Positions 9,468 through 19,945 of a stretch of DNA of 64,000 nt are shown here, piece by piece (the stretch's first letter is position 1; the number at the start of each line of letters is the position of its first letter). Position numbers and translations under genes: made by a program. The DNA is taken from contig JARBJD010000118.1 in assembly GCA_033064195.1 (NCBI GenBank), positions 142,203 to 206,202 on the forward strand, given 5' to 3'. The notes below the pieces were generated by a model, which did not search any database, was not told the origin of the DNA, and saw nothing but the letters and a program-made list of their open reading frames with translations. This DNA comes from Blattamonas nauphoetae. Its lineage: Eukaryota; Preaxostyla; Oxymonadida.

Positions 9468-12191
9468 CAGTCATTCCGGCTTCCGGTATTTGGGTCTCAT
9501 AGTCCACTGAGAAAGCCGCAACCTGTGATAAAGCCGCACATTGTGTGATAAACCCGCCAAACCAATGACTGATCAGGAGATTAAACCATCTGTCTTCCAT
9601 TCACATTTGACTTTGTTGGATGGAGTTTTTGATGAAAAAAGAGTGTTTGAAGACAATGGAAATCTCACGAATGGGTCGAGTTCAAACCAAAAAGACTCAA
9701 CATGTTGCCTCAAGAAATTCATTCGATTCTCGAGCAGAACGGGTATCGACGACCCAGCACCACGGCTCCAACTGAATTTCTTGACCGAGAAAACGAAATT
9801 GTGGCTGTTTCATCAGTCACACCATCTCTCAATCAGGAAGCTTCTAGATGGGCTATCAGACGAGCCCGGCTTGCTACAATCAACGGTAGACCAATCGGAG
9901 AAACAGGTCGACCTCCATACTTGTACGACAGCGAAAAAGAGCGACTTGTGAACGAGATCCTTGAAATGAATGACATCGGGCTCTTTCCGACTTTTCTTGA
10001 TATCGCCTCTCTTGTATCTTTCTTCATTATCCTCATTCTCAAGGCAAAATCTATCTCAGATGAGAGGGAGAGTTTAGCGGTCCGACATGTTGATCCCCCT
10101 TCGAAAACCTGGGTGTCAAAGTTTGTCAAAAAGGAACCCCGTCTAAATTCCAGCAAGCCAGTGGTCATGGCGCAAGCTAGGATCCAAGCTCGAACCAAAT
10201 CTCACATTCGACCATTCTATGAACTCCTAAAACGTCTAGATGATCACCAGCTTTATCCTCCATCTCTTCGAATCAACTTCGATGAAACTAGTCTCCTGGC
10301 CTCCCAGACTATTCTTGCATATCGTGTTGGATCATCAACAAGAAAGGAGACATACGTTCGGCCAATCAATCAAATATTTAGTTGTACACTCTTGTTCTTT
10401 TGTTCTGCGGACGGCAGACATCTCCGTTCACATCTAATTCTACCGGCCAAGTTCAATATCCCAGAAATTGAGGGACGCGACGACGAAGGGATAGTGATTC
10501 ACTTCACCCCAAAAGGATGGATCACCAAAGCAACCCTGGAATCGATCCTCCTCAACACTGTCCGAAATGATATTCTTGAGAGAAAACAAAAAAAAGAAAA
10601 TACCTCAAGATGCAAGGAGTCTTTTGATATTTGACGGCCACTCCAGTCGTCGAAATCCAACTATGTGGAAAGAACTAGCTGATTCTGGAATTGATGCCAT
10701 CTGTCTCCCTGCCAATGTGTCGGCTTGGTGCCAACCAAACGATCTATATGTGAATGCCAATTTCAAAATGCAACTAACAACAATGGATGCTCTCCCGTCA
10801 AAAACTCAAATGGCAACCAATCTCCCGAAATGGCTTGACAAACTGGAATCAAAAATCCAGAAAAGCCTAACTATTGACGCAATTCGTCAGTCACTTATGA
10901 CAACAGGTGTCTATCCAGTTGATATGGAACAAGTTTCTGTCGATTGGCCCGAAGGATCAGGAAATGCAAGCACATCGCGGTGCTTTGACATGACAAGTCG
11001 ACTGCTCGGGAGTGCGGCCGTATTTGAATCTTGGACAGCTGATATTGAAAGGAAGGGCGGAAGATCGACAAGCAGAGATGAGGGTGCCGATGATAACCGT
11101 GAACAAATGCGAAATGCCTTCATCCACCCACAAGCTGTCGATATCCAGGAAATAACAGATTTGAACACCATCCTCCCAGATCAAGCTTCAGAACTGGTGG
11201 TCTCTCCAATTTCATCAATTCCACAGATCCCCCAGACCTCTTCACATACAGACAGTCTTCTTCCAACATCAGATCCACTACCACACAATCCTGTCTCTGA
11301 TCACGGTCCAGCTGAAGCAAATATTGCAGTTGTGACATTTCCACCGATGTCGCAGCCAACGATCGCTGGAGAATTGACGAGTTCATCAACCCTGACAAAT
11401 GAGGCGATTGCAGATCTTCAGTTGGATGATTCACACATTGTTTGCTGCGGAGGAATCAAACGAAGACTTGTTTTGGATGATGATTCTGAAGAGGACGACG
11501 AAGGGAGACTGAAATGGGAGAAGCCGTCGAAGCAAGTGTGCTATGGCTTTGTCGACCAAGGGGACGAGTTTGAATACGGCATGGAATGGGAAATGATGAA
11601 GACGATCACTGCGAACCGCCGGAAGAAAGAATAACCATCCATTGCGTTTCATTTCATTCTACGATTTCGAAATACTAGTCTCTCGTTTTGAAAAGTGATG
11701 GGTGAACGATAATGAGTGATATGAAATGTGAAAAGAAGAGGATGATGGATAGGAATGGTGATAGCGGCTTTTGACAGTCATCGTGCGGCTTTATCAACAC
11801 TTGCGGCTTTCTCAGAGGACTATCAAACAAAATTAGAAAGGGGTGATCAACGAGAACAATCGTTCAATTCCACTTCTCTTTATCATTCTTCAATCAAACA
11901 GCAGGAAAGACCAATAATTATTGAACAAGTTATGCTAAAATGGCAATAAAACAATCGTTAGTGAGTTCAGATTGAGATCAATCCATAATTTCAACTTGAG
12001 TCCAGTTGAACAGACTCCACACCGTCTTCAGCAGGAAGACATTGAAATTGAGGAACAAACCACAATCTCGTGTGATCATATCAATGTCATACACTGCTCC
12101 ATTTTTTTATTTTTCTTAAATTCGCGGACAAATTGAGATCAACCCTTTCCTTGCAAAAATGAGAACCAAATACCGGAAGCCGGAATGACTG
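9468..12191 (+). mobile_element. Element B1: nested pogo-like transposon with CAGT-type TIRs
   Basis: Inverted termini of about 26 bp begin CAGTCATTCCGGCTTCCGG at 9468 and end with the reverse complement at 12191. CAGT ends are common in Tc1/mariner/pogo elements. The flanking bases are TT on both sides and not TA, so the target duplication is unclear. Sub-terminal inverted repeats with the core AAAGCCGCA occur near 9510-9560 and inverted near 11765-11815, spaced like transposase-binding sites. The interior carries a plus-strand transposase. At 11640-12160 I see only AT-rich noncoding sequence. Confidence 0.8.
9671..11634 (+). pseudogene. pogo/DDE_1-like transposase of element B1, one clear frameshift
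   Basis: Two long frames join head to tail: 9702-10634 and 10567-11634. The first has the GRPPYLY N-terminal motif, a DNA-binding-like region (SKTWVSKFVKKEPRLNSSKP) and the first catalytic block NFDETSLL (about 10280). The second has LLIFDGHSSRRN (about 10630) and CQPNDLYVNANFK (about 10735), the second and third acidic positions, then an acidic C-terminal tail. The switch lies in the A-rich run at about 10586-10600. A single base change or a programmed slip would join them. The start is uncertain: ATG at 9671 gives MGRVQ, like the MGRIQ of the element A protein, but needs one more frame change before 9702. Sequence collinearity with the element A transposase shows one protein family. Confidence 0.78.
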
Positions 12192-12199
12192 TTTGATGG

Positions 12200-15090
12200 T
12201 CAGATCAAGTTGATGATGAAACAGAACACTCGAAATAGATCACCTCCCTCACAAAATTGAGAAAGTACAAGACAGTATTGTGAAATTAATGGATGTGCGA
12301 TGAGACAAACACCAGATTAGAGGGAGGGTGGAATCGACACAGATTTTGCATCTCTATGGTCGCCGTCACACTCCATTCGTCGATTGAACAATCATCTTTT
12401 GTGAAAGAGACAGCAACTGAAGGCGGGGATGTGTTCTCAATTGATGGAGTCAAGGAAAGTTCACGTCGATCCACCAGAGAGATCCTGGATTGTCACGTCA
12501 ATCTGGTGTCTCCAATCGCAAGATATTCACTGGTTGCTTTTGGGGATTCATATGATGAGGACGAACACATCCATGTTGAGAGAGTTGAGGATGGGGAGTG
12601 AGCTGTTACACTGACGGCAGATCTGATGGGAGATGGAAAGAATGAGACAGAATTCAGGAAAATATGAAAGAAGAGACGACATCAAAAGTTGAAAAAGAGG
12701 AGTAGGACATCTTTGTGAGTGATGAAAGACAAAAGAAGTGTTGCCAAACTGAATCACCTCCAAACATACATGTCCCCACTTTATTCATGTTTCCAGTATC
12801 TCCTGTCCAACTACTCTTGAACCTGTGCAGTGAGATCGAAGAGAATTCGTTGTACAGCAGGATCGTGACGATCAGAAGCGGTCCAATCAATTCGAGCGGG
12901 ATGCAACCAAAATGGATGAATCATAGGAGCTGCGAGAGAAGAGGAAGTGATGAGAGTGAATGGACAGAAGAAGAGAAAAAAAGGACAAGAATCATGGAAG
13001 CTAGTTTGTTGTGCAGAATGATCCAAACAATCAAAAGGATCTATCAATAATAAACGAACAAAGAGCATAGAGCTTTCTCTCCCATCCACCCTTCACCTGT
13101 CCTCCCCAACACACAGCACAGAACTCCTCCAAGTAGTATGATCGCTCCGCGAACAACGTATCCGAACATACTCGCAAACAAGACGAGAAAAATTACTACA
13201 ACGGAGATATCAATGCTAGTTGCTTGGGATGCGCGTTCCAAATGATCTGAAGAGTTTATGAGGCATGTTCTTGAAGGTAATTCTTTGGATCAAAGTCGGC
13301 GACGTCATCAGCTCGACAAGAAGTGAATATATCGTGGTTTTCCATAATGCATGGTTGTTTTGATGGCTTGCCCATACGAAATGACGTTTTGAAGGGAATA
13401 GTGGCACCTGATGCGGTCGTCACTGTCTGTGATAGAAGATCCCCAAGTCCTGAGAGTATTTCCTCGCTCACTCATTCATTTTCCCTATGATACGTTGGAA
13501 GAAGGATTGATGAGAACATTGTTGAGGGTGGAGCGAAAGTGGAGGGATGATGTGAGTATCTTTGATAATGCTGGAAGAATTGGGATGGAAATGTACGAAT
13601 GGGTTCGATGCGATGGTGGGAGTGGAAGAATACCATGCTGAGAGAGTAAGAGGAATCAGCAATGAAAATGAGACAACGAGAGTCGTATTTGTGGAGAATG
13701 GAGAGGTGATGGTGAAGGATATACATGAGCATGGGGTCTCAGGACGTCAATGGAGTGAGTAAAAAAAGCAAGAAATGGATCTGAATGATGAAGGAGAGCG
13801 TTGTGAGATAGCAAAGGGGGGTTAAGGAAGAGAGGACGAGGAGAAGAGAAGACGAGAAAATGAGAAGAAGGATGGAGGCAGAGATTGAATAAAAACAAGA
13901 ATTGAAGAGAAAATGTGATGAATAAATGAAGAGTGAAGTAGCACACCTCGATTTCCAGACACCCATCGAATCCCACTTGTGTTGGCGATGTCGATCGAAC
14001 CCGGGCTGAGTTCAACAGAATTACTGATGAGAGAGAGAATAATGGAGATAACACAGATGATAGGGAGAGCGAAAAGAAGAGAGGTGGGGAAAAGTGCATC
14101 AGAATGAGAAGAGAGCAAACGTTCATTTCGGTGGAATGTGTCCTGACTTGTGCCAAACACAAATACTCTTTCGAACATGTCCTCTGTTTGTATCCCATCA
14201 GATTCTTTCTCTTCTTTGCTCTTTCTAGTCGGGTCAATTCTATTTGCCGTTCTCATCGAGCTTTAATCTGTTGTCTGGATCCTTCTTCCCTTCGTCTGTT
14301 TTTATCCATTCATCGATTAGTTTTCTTTATTTTGAGATGATTAGGTTTTTGTTCTTTTGGCCTGCTTGCATCAGCTTGTTTGAGATATCCATCGTGGATC
14401 AACAGATCAGAGTGACCATTCGCTGTTGGGAGGTGAAAATGAGATCAAAAATGAAACCAGATGAGAAATGATCGTGTGACAATGCATCGGAGTGAGAGAG
14501 AAGTGCAGTGACGGAGATGTTGAAAAGATGTGAACCCAAGATGAGGAATGATCTGAGGACGTTACATGAAGAAGAATGAAAGATTGTTAAGGTTGAAAAC
14601 AATCGAAGAAGGAGAGATGAAGCGATAAAGTGAAGAGACACACTTCGATTACCAAGAATTCAGAGAACAGCACCAGTGCCCACGTCTTTTCCCGTGTGCG
14701 ATGAAAACCAGTTCTATTTGCACTGAAATTAGAGAAGATGGATAAGATGAGAATAAACGACAAAATAAGAACACACTACTTCCATCATTTTTCCAAATTT
14801 CATTTCAGTTCGACTCTTTCAGATGATTCCATGATCATGAAGTCGAATGTCTATAAAACAAGAGAGAGATAAATATGAAGACAAGAACATGAAAAGAACA
14901 CACCTGGTACCACTCCCATTGAGCCTCCTTTGATAAAAGTGTCAGTTTGGAGAGTTGAGGTGTGTTCGAGAAAAATGATGGTTTGATAGGACAGATCGGG
15001 CCACCATAGGACACGATAGGACAGGACAGGACAATTGTCCTCCCTCGATTTTCTTGTTGAATTGTGACGCAAGTATTGAGGAGACGTCAA
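12200..15090 (-). pseudogene. Remnant of a multi-exon gene of unknown function inside element B
   Basis: Several short minus-strand coding-like stretches sit between GTGTG-type donors. They are a segment ending GGSMGVVPG before a GTGTG donor (about 14905), one ending IRWVSGNRG before a GTGTG donor (about 13945), a stretch ending DFDPKNYLQEHAS and a stop (13256-13471), and one containing DRHDPAVQRILFDLTAQVQE (about 12815-12870). Long AT-rich gaps between them look like introns. I do not recognise the product. I cannot tell whether this is cargo captured by element B or debris into which parts of B inserted. Confidence 0.35.
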
Positions 15091-15153
15091 ATACCTTCCA
15101 TGTCCTATGGTTTGAGCCCGATTCAGAATTGTCCTATCGTGTCCAATGGTGGG
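14999..15153. mobile_element. Small inverted-repeat element (about 155 bp)
   Basis: CCACCATAGGACACGATAGG at the left is mirrored by CCTATCGTGTCCAATGGTGG at the right with one mismatch. The interior has no gene. The motif AGGACA/TGTCCT recurs in the TIR of element B and again near 20780 and 22400, hinting at a common family of TIR sequences. From 15154 to 15380 I see no gene; a tRNA-like T-arm (GGTTCAATTCC at 15310) is noted under rejected items. Confidence 0.5.
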
Positions 15154-15409
15154 CTGATCGACCGCTTTTGGACAAATTTTGCGATTTTAGTCAAAATTGT
15201 GTGAAAAAATACTTATAAAATGATTCTGAAACAGAAAATGTGTATTATTGTCTCCTTTCTTTCCTCATTTTTCGTTTTAGGTTTTCACTGACAGACAAAG
15301 CGGGAGACCGGTTCAATTCCTGTCATCAGCACTTTTATCCAAATTGTCCTCCTCTTTTTGGCTGTCCTATGATGTCCTGCCTATAGGACATGCCGACCCA
15401 TGGTAAGAG

Positions 15410-15446
15410 AACTGGCTTGTGGCAGCCAAGCGTTCATAGCGACGTT

Positions 15447-15484
<38 letters not shown>

Positions 15485-15527
15485 CGAAGCAGAATTCGCC
15501 AAGTGTTGGATTGTTCACCCACTAACA

Positions 15528-15565
<38 letters not shown>

Positions 15566-15650
15566 TAGTTTTACCCTACTGATGAATTATTGTCGTGATG
15601 GTAATTCAAGTTCGTACGAGAGGAACCCTTGAATCGCATAATTGGTATTT
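15410..15650 (+). rRNA. 28S (LSU) rRNA, block 3 of 3, 3'-truncated
   Basis: The block starts AACTGGCTTGTGGCAGCCAA and contains GCTTTTTGATCCTTCGATGT, ATTGTTCACCCACTAACAGG, GTGAGCTGGGTTTAGACCGT and GTACGAGAGGAACCCTTGAA, all in normal order. It loses similarity shortly after AATCGCATAATTGG (about 15645). The expected 3' end, with the conserved CTGAACGCCTCTAAGTC segment, is not present downstream, so this rRNA copy is truncated. Confidence 0.96.
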
Positions 15651-15651
15651 T

Positions 15652-16656
15652 CTATTGCATTATGAAGATCGAAAAGTGGAGAGGGTTGGGCTGAATGGTT
15701 GTTTGGGAGATTTGGAGAGGAGTGAATGGAGGGTGACCGTGATGTCGTCGTCGTGGATGTGTGAGACACGTGTTGGACTGAGCAGGCTGTGGCGAGGAGA
15801 GGAGAGGCGAGCGGGTGAGAAGGAGACGGCAGAAGGGCTTTGGAAGGTGTCGATGGAAAGCGAGGTGATCGGAGTGCGGTGGGAGGCTGTCTTATTTTGA
15901 GGCGACATCTCCTCCTTCTGCGGGTGTCCTTCCGAAGATTCTGATTCGTGAATCCCATCATCTGCGTGTCTGTCTGTTCTGGTTCGTGTGGTGTGTGTTC
16001 TGCTGGTGTGCGCGACCTCCCTTCTCGATGTCTGACCAGTCTCTTCTTCCCTCCGCTCCAACGTCTTCGCATTTTCTTGGATTTCAGGAAGAGCATGATG
16101 CTCGCCGTGGGATCCTGATTTTGCTGTTGTGGGTGGAGTTTCGGAGAATGGGATGGCGAGCGGAGGGAGAACGGGGAGTGCTGTTGGCGTTCCTTGAATT
16201 GGCCTTTGAAAAGAGTTCATTCAACAAAATGACATACTGGCGAACCTCATCGAGTTTCAGTGTTTGAGTTTGGGCTTGTTGGAGGCGGAGAGGATGCTTC
16301 TGTTTCTTCCATTCGACATCGTCCAGATGAGCAGCGGGAGAGATTGATGGAGAGATCATTGATCTTTCAGCCTCCCGTGAATCTGGAGAAAGAAGCTCTT
16401 TTCCTTCATTTTGTGTAGATTTCCCGCGATTTTGAGCTCCGTGGTCCTGATCCGCATTCTTCCGTTTTAGGCGATGGTTGTTTTGTCTTCGTGGGTGGGC
16501 AGGATACTGAACAGTTATGATGTTAAGTTGTCCTGTCCTCCTCGCTCTCTGTCCGTCCTCCACTTTTTCTTGTCCTATTTTGAAAATGAGAGAAACTTGC
16601 GAATTTTTGACATTTGTGGTGATAATTATGAATTTTAAGGTTGTTTTTGGCTTCAT
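15652..16656 (-). pseudogene. Low-complexity (disordered) protein gene fragment fused to truncated 28S
   Basis: Minus-strand frames at 16656-16084 and 16220-15660 are open and rich in S, P, R, T, E and Q, with a short amphipathic helix-like stretch (LKLDEVRQYVILLNELFSKA, about 16190-16250). They are in different frames and overlap, so at least one frame change or intron is needed. The coding-like sequence runs into the point where 28S homology ends, so the gene lost its 3' end at this junction. I do not recognise the protein. Confidence 0.35.
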
Positions 16657-16989
16657 TTAGCAATTAAAATGATTATTAACCGATTTCTTCATAACTATTA
16701 CCTTGCGGGTTGATCATGATCAGGATCATCTTAAAGGATCTTTCAAAATCAGATGACAACAAAAGAAGTATGAATGAACAAAATAAATGCGATTTGATGT
16801 CTGCTCCGTTGTACAAAGTCCGACATGGAAGCAGGAGGGCTCCTTCTCAATTACTGTGTCATCCATGCCATTAGTCAGAAGTTCTGAGTTCGATCGGAGT
16901 AGTACCAAAAGAGAGACGATGGGAAGCGATGAGATGAGTTGTTGCGATGTTCCTAGCAAGAACTGTGAGTCGGGCTGCATTGAATTGGG

Positions 16990-17075
16990 AATCAGACCGT
17001 CCATTGTGCGCCCTCCTCACTCCGTCCATTGTTCGCCCTCCTCACTCTGTCCATTGTTTTCCCAACTCCATCCAC
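16990..17075. repeat. Short tandem repeat, CCGTCCATTGT...CCTCCTCACT
   Basis: About three imperfect copies of a 25 bp unit (GTCCATTGTGCGCCCTCCTC and variants). The stretch 16660-17090 otherwise holds no gene that I can support. Confidence 0.6.
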
Positions 17076-17093
17076 ACTCCCACTTTCGTTGTG

Positions 17094-19945
17094 TCACCCA
17101 TCCGAACAATGGATGTTTCGACGGTGCGAAGGGACATACGACAGATTCGGCGAAATCTCTTCTGACAACTCATCGTTCGATGAAGGTGTTGATTGCGGTC
17201 CAACGAATGTTCCTTCTTTCAGTGTCAACGTCGAGTTCCGAGCTGAGAGGACCACGAACGAAGGAGAGAGTGAGTCAATCAGAATGCCAACATCTCGAAT
17301 CTCCAGTGTCAATGATGACACAATAATCATTCCTGATTTAATTTGTTCACAAGCAGACGATGGAATGTGGAGCTTCGGGTCAATATATCCAAATGTAGTG
17401 AGGAGGGCCTCCATCCCATTCTCAATCCGAATTGGCGATCCAAGTGTCGCTGAATGAATAATCCCAATCGTTGGTATCCGAACTCCAATCTCACACACAA
17501 TCTCCCAACCAACTTCCACGGACGAGCAAGGACGAGATGATTCTCCACAGAACCGACTCGTTTCTCCGGTTTGCTCATCCCCATACAGACACAGAGAATC
17601 TTGTTTCTTCGGAGTCATGAATGAAAGCGTGACATTCACGTCAATTCTCGAATCTTGATTTGTGGAGTAGTCCAGTTGGATCTCGGACGATTCTGCGGAT
17701 AAGAGCACAGCTGTTCCTGATCCACTTTCAGCTGTTTCGAACCTCACTTCACCTGTTGGTTGACCCAGTGCACGCAATCTCAGTTAAGCGAATAGCTGTG
17801 GCCATCTTTCAAAGCTGCTCCCTCAATCGGATACAGTGCGAGAGTGGAGAGAGTGAGAGTTGTCGAGTTCAGTCCATCTGCGTCGCTTGACTCAACTTTC
17901 ACCAGTCGAGATGGTTCTGCAATAATTTCGATCGAGTTTGCTTCGAACAACAGCTCGGTTGTGTTGTCTCTCTTCCTGAACGAGCTCACCTCGTATCTCT
18001 CTCCATATTCTAGCTCTGCCGAATCAAATGGACGTAAAAACGCTGACATTTCCCAGAATCCCGAAGTACTGTTCAATTGCGTCTCAACTGTGTGCTTCAG
18101 AGTCCCAAAAATGCTCAGCCCAACTTTGTATGTCGAATTTTCATCCAACACTCGTCCAGTCATTTCCAACTTCACCGTCTTCATCGTTTCATCCGTGTCT
18201 TTCAAGTCATCTTCAGAAGATGAGTCGGCTCAGCAATCGTTGTGAACGACATGTCTCCCAAACACAACACTTTCACATCAATCTTCTTCACGTTCGATGT
18301 TGTTCTGTTGTCAAACAGGCTTCCTCCAAGTTTTCCTTTTGCTGGACTGAACACAACATCAATCGTCACTGTCTCTGTTCCATTCACTGACAGTGTCACT
18401 TTGTGAGTTCCTGAAAGATTCACTCCTTCAGGCTGATCCTGCCTATCTTCAGTGTTTCGTCATATTCTGGTTCGTGGAGTGTTGTCAGATAATCATCAGC
18501 AAATATGCTTCCTTTTGTAGCATATGTTTTGAGAGGTTGGACGACGCTGTTTGCTTGAAAGTCGTGAGCGAAATCACCATCAGAGATTATGTTCCTCCCT
18601 CCCTGCGCGATCATGTTCCTCCCTCCCTGCGCGATCATGTTCCTCCCTCCCTGCGCGATCATGTTCCTCCCTCCCTGCGCGATCATGTTCCTCCCTCCCT
18701 GCGCGATCATGTTCCTCCCTCCCTGCGCGATCATGTTCCTCCCTCCCTGCGCGATCATGTTCCTCCCTCCCTGCGCGATCATGTTCCTCCCCTTCATCCC
18801 TCCCTCCGTCCTCCCTCCATCGTCAGTGTGTGTGAACTATAATCTGGTTGATCTCTTCTGTCATGTTGAGAAACACCCCTCCCCTTTCCCTGTCTGCTTG
18901 ATCGTTTTGAAGTGACATCAAGCACTCCTTTCGAGAGTAAAACTCCCTTTGCTCACCACAACAACCTCACTTGACACTTTTTGAGACGGATCGGAGCTGT
19001 AGACAGATCGATGTGGGCTTGGATGATTGACAATCAATCATGTGTTGTTCAAAATTTGGCTCATCTCCGCGCTGTTGATTCGAGGATAGAATGCTCCGTT
19101 CATTGGAGTTGCTTCACAATGTGAGAGATACTTGTGACGACGTTTGTGGTGGTATTTGTGGCTTGTCCATTGCCCTGAGCTTGGCGGTTTGCAGTCTTTG
19201 ATGATGCTCTTTCGGATGGTGACATCTGTCGAAGTCGTGATTATTGGGGATGTGTAGGTACCGCCGGGACATGCATAAACGGCGTTTGATTGTGTTGTGT
19301 GGAGGAAGGGGTTGTTGGAGAAGAGGAAGGACTTACCGAGGTTGATGTCGCTTGTCGTTGTCCTGTAGAATACTCCATGCACATACTCAGTCTTTGTGTT
19401 CAACAATCGAGTCTTTCCTGTAAGAGTGGTCAGATACGTATGTATTGTGGGCATTTTCGAGGTTATGCAGAAGCAGGAGGACGATTGCACCGAATCTGAC
19501 TCCGTTTGTCTGTTTATGACATTGGGGAAATACCAAAATGGCGTAAATCGTTGAGGGATGCTGATATCAGGCTCACAGTTCCGGTTGAGCATTAACTTTC
19601 CACAAGAAGAGGGAAAATCGGCATTTCTGATTGACGACGAGGAGTCAGCCGTTCCAAGACGATGCCCCAATTCTACGAAATGAATTGATGAATTACATGT
19701 GGACATAGTTGAGTTAGTCAGAAACAAGTTGGTTGAAGTAGCATTGGAGCAGTTCTGTCGAGGTTGGAAATGATGGTGAAGTGGATGTCATGAGATAGGT
19801 CGAAATGAGTATGAATTGATAGCCGTGGAGGCGAATTGATAGTAAGATCCTCGCAAAAAGAAATATTGAGGGAAGATGATTGCGAGATTGCGCTGTAGTT
19901 GGATGTTGAGTGAGAGATCAAGGATAAGAATAGTAAAATGAACAT
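17094..19945 (-). pseudogene. Secreted/receptor-type ectodomain gene, multiply frameshifted
   Basis: A minus-strand gene begins at 19945 with a hydrophobic leader (MFILLFLSLISHSTS) that looks like a signal peptide. It continues leftward through serine/threonine-rich sequence with patterns such as SNAVYACPGGTY and GGAFY-like turns typical of beta-helix repeats. Further left are segments with recurring 'KVTLSVNGTETVTIDV' and 'LTLSTLALYPIEGAALKDG' themes (18423-17780), which look like repeated extracellular beta-sandwich modules. Single-base frame changes occur near 19725, 18425, 18215 and 17785. The 24 bp minisatellite at 18589-18790 lies in frame. Resemblance to the ectodomains of oxymonad receptor-kinase-like proteins is from memory. 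Many indels in a region whose neighbours keep 1,500-codon frames suggest true decay. Confidence 0.6.
18589..18790. repeat. 24-bp coding minisatellite (GGRNMIAQ)n
   Basis: About eight near-perfect copies of ATGTTCCTCCCTCCCTGCGC plus GATC (24 bp). Read on the minus strand in the pseudogene frame it encodes (GGRNMIAQ)8. As the unit is a multiple of three with no stop on several frames, plus-strand frames are open too, but these have no other support as genes. Confidence 0.92.

Larger units (their letters stand above)
9246..15403. mobile_element. Element B: TA-flanked TIR element inside the group I intron
   Basis: The ends are inverted copies: CCATGGGTCGGCATGTCCT at 9246 and its reverse complement ending at 15403. 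TA sits on both sides (9244-9245, 15404-15405), the duplication typical of the IS630/Tc1/mariner superfamily. The 6.16 kb interior is composite: a near-terminal hairpin (AAAACCCGTGTCCTA ... TAGGACACGGGTTTT, about 9270-9304), nested element B1, minus-strand gene remnants and a small inverted-repeat element. No transposase clearly belonging to the outer element is visible apart from the one in B1. It lies 4 nt before the intron 3' end, so it would interfere with P9/P10 and splicing. Confidence 0.82.
8940..15409 (+). other. Group I intron at LSU position L2449, split by element B
   Basis: Exon boundaries are exact: the 5' exon ends ...CACAGGGAT (8939), the 3' exon begins AACTGGCTTGTGG (15410), and the intron ends in G (15409), as group I introns do. 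Removing element B and one TA leaves about 310 nt. The core topology is visible: GTCCC (8977-8981) can pair with exon GGGAU giving P1 with a terminal U.G pair; CACACCT (9030-9036) pairs with AGGTGTG (9107-9113) as P3; GGTCG (9099-9103) pairs with CGACC (9155-9159) as P7; CACCAAAA (9114-9121) pairs with TTTTGGTG (9140-9147) as P8. P7 and P3 interleave in the pseudoknot order typical of group I introns. AT-rich hairpins fill P2 and P4-P6. No homing-endonuclease reading frame is present. Confidence 0.85.

Noticed and set aside
15290-15335. tRNA-like 3' half with a perfect B-box (GGTTCAATTCC at 15310)
   Set aside because: The T-stem has a mismatch and I found no matching 5' acceptor strand, D-arm or anticodon stem upstream. 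At most it is a tRNA-derived relic.
18551-18915. Plus-strand frames over the 24 bp minisatellite
   Set aside because: They are repeat by-products; the minus-strand frame connects to recognisable ectodomain sequence.
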